NCBI GenBank assembly: GCA_905373565.1
Contig: CAJPTT010000132.1
Coordinates: 1-6,761, forward strand
Reading direction: 5' to 3'
DNA: 6,761 bases
Source of the DNA: an uncultured Treponema sp.
GTDB lineage: Bacteria; Spirochaetota; Spirochaetia; Treponematales; Treponemataceae
Position numbers and translations under genes: made by a program. Shown piece by piece: positions 6,180-6,761 of this stretch. The notes beneath the pieces were generated by a model that worked only from the letters and a program-made list of their open reading frames with translations, ran no database searches and was not told the DNA's origin. Each line of letters starts with the position of its first letter. The stretch's first letter is position 1.

Positions 6180-6211
6180 TTGAAGAAAGTATGTACTTGC
6201 TGACAAATTAA
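6101..6211 (+). pseudogene. Displaced C-terminal coding segment of the FAD subunit (-1 frame)
   Basis: Starting at GAA 6101 the -1 frame reads ETEEIFSDTFSSAEISEF and continues with a Leu-rich helix (FLNLIEESMYLL) to a TAA at 6209-6211. This resembles the last helices of the CO-dehydrogenase flavoprotein C-terminal domain, while the annotated frame here encodes an Arg/Pro/Ser-rich tail. The -1 frame is closed upstream at 6041-6043, so it cannot be an independent gene. One added base near ATGAAACC (6099-6106) would join both parts into a 281-residue protein. No classical slippery heptamer is seen at the junction, so a lost base is more likely than programmed frameshifting. Confidence 0.72.
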
Positions 6212-6273
6212 GTACCGACCACTTAAAACCGCCGAAGGGGATGAAGAATTCGGTAATATTATGGGAGATTTTT

Positions 6274-6761
6274 ATGATTAAAGCGCTGATTTTGGATTAC
6301 GGCAATGTGATTTCTTTAACCGACACGAAAGCTATCGATGCGACACTGGCTGCCGAAACCGGTATTCCTGTAGAGGCGTTCGGAAATCTTTATGGCTCAC
6401 TCCGCAGCGATTTTGACCGCGGTATCATCAGCGGTGAGGAAATGTACAGCCGTTTACTGCAACATAACGGCTATGAAGAAGCCGCTAAAGACGCCGGATT
6501 GTTGAAAAAGATGGTGGATATCGATTTAGCCGCTTGGCGAACTTTAAATGACGCGGTATGCGATTGGGCATTGAACATTCAAAAGCAAGGCTTCAAGCTG
6601 GGGATCCTTTCCAATATGCCGTATCAATTTTTAGATCGATATGAAAAAGAAATACCGCCCTTTGTGGCTGCCGATTACGCATGCTTTTCATGCCGGTTGC
6701 ATCTGATAAAACCCGAACCTGAAATTTATCGCAACTGTCTTGAAGGCCTAAGTGTCCGCGC
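6274..6761 (+). CDS. HAD-superfamily phosphatase, YihX-like (cut by window edge)
   Basis: An open frame of 162 codons running off the right edge. Motif I is ILDYGNV with the nucleophile Asp8; the usual second Asp is Gly10, the DxGNV variant known from YihX-type sugar-phosphate phosphatases. Motif II is ILSN with Ser113, and motif III is LIKPEPEIY with Lys146. A helical cap of roughly 75 residues lies between motifs I and II, as in HAD subfamily IA. Motif IV (acidic, metal-binding) would lie beyond the window; about four fifths of a 200-residue protein is present. The ATG at 6274 is preferred because GGGAG (6263-6267) lies 6 bases upstream; the in-frame ATG at 6241 has AAGGGG only one base before it. 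The gene lies 62 bases after the restored FAD stop and may belong to the same transcript. Substrate unknown; a sugar phosphate or other small phosphate ester is plausible. Confidence 0.85.
   Translation, partial: MIKALILDYGNVISLTDTKAIDATLAAETGIPVEAFGNLYGSLRSDFDRGIISGEEMYSRLLQHNGYEEAAKDAGLLKKMVDIDLAAWRTLNDAVCDWALNIQKQGFKLGILSNMPYQFLDRYEKEIPPFVAADYACFSCRLHLIKPEPEIYRNCLEGLSVR

Overview
The window looks like ordinary chromosome from a host-associated spirochaete, most likely a Treponema. This is an inference from the gene families, protein style and moderate base composition; no rRNA, tRNA or marker gene fixes it. I see no mobile element, CRISPR array, tRNA or rRNA.

Layout. Two genes run leftwards from a divergent intergenic region: a GH130 glycoside phosphorylase (294-1268) followed, 12 bases later, by the start of a GH38-type alpha-mannosidase-like gene (281 down to the left edge, incomplete). 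Together they suggest breakdown of mannose-containing glycans. A perfect TTGACA -35 box stands in front of them, and a perfect 7+1+7 palindrome overlaps the core promoter and could be an operator.

Rightwards from the same region runs a row of five genes: an ArnB-like DegT/DnrJ/EryC1/StrS aminotransferase (1502-2683), then a tight three-gene cluster resembling a xanthine dehydrogenase-type molybdenum hydroxylase in the order Mo subunit (2746-4896), [2Fe-2S] subunit (4898-5377), FAD subunit (5367-6179), and finally the start of a HAD phosphatase (6274 to the right edge, incomplete). Gaps are short (62, 1, -11 and, from the displaced stop at 6211, 62 bases) and no clear terminator is visible, so all five may be co-transcribed.

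The most interesting part is the hydroxylase-like cluster. The [2Fe-2S] subunit keeps all eight cysteine ligands and the FAD subunit keeps one of its two FAD loops. The large subunit keeps the family's overall architecture but, by eye, lacks every signature expected around the molybdopterin cofactor: the glycine-rich GGGFGGK loop, the RGxG arginine, the GQG loop and the final GxGE catalytic glutamate. It also carries an unusual linker made of 15-bp tandem repeats (4288-4422). The FAD gene appears to have lost one base near 6101: its natural C-terminus continues in the -1 frame to a stop at 6209-6211. The cluster is therefore either a divergent redox complex with altered chemistry, or one that is decaying.
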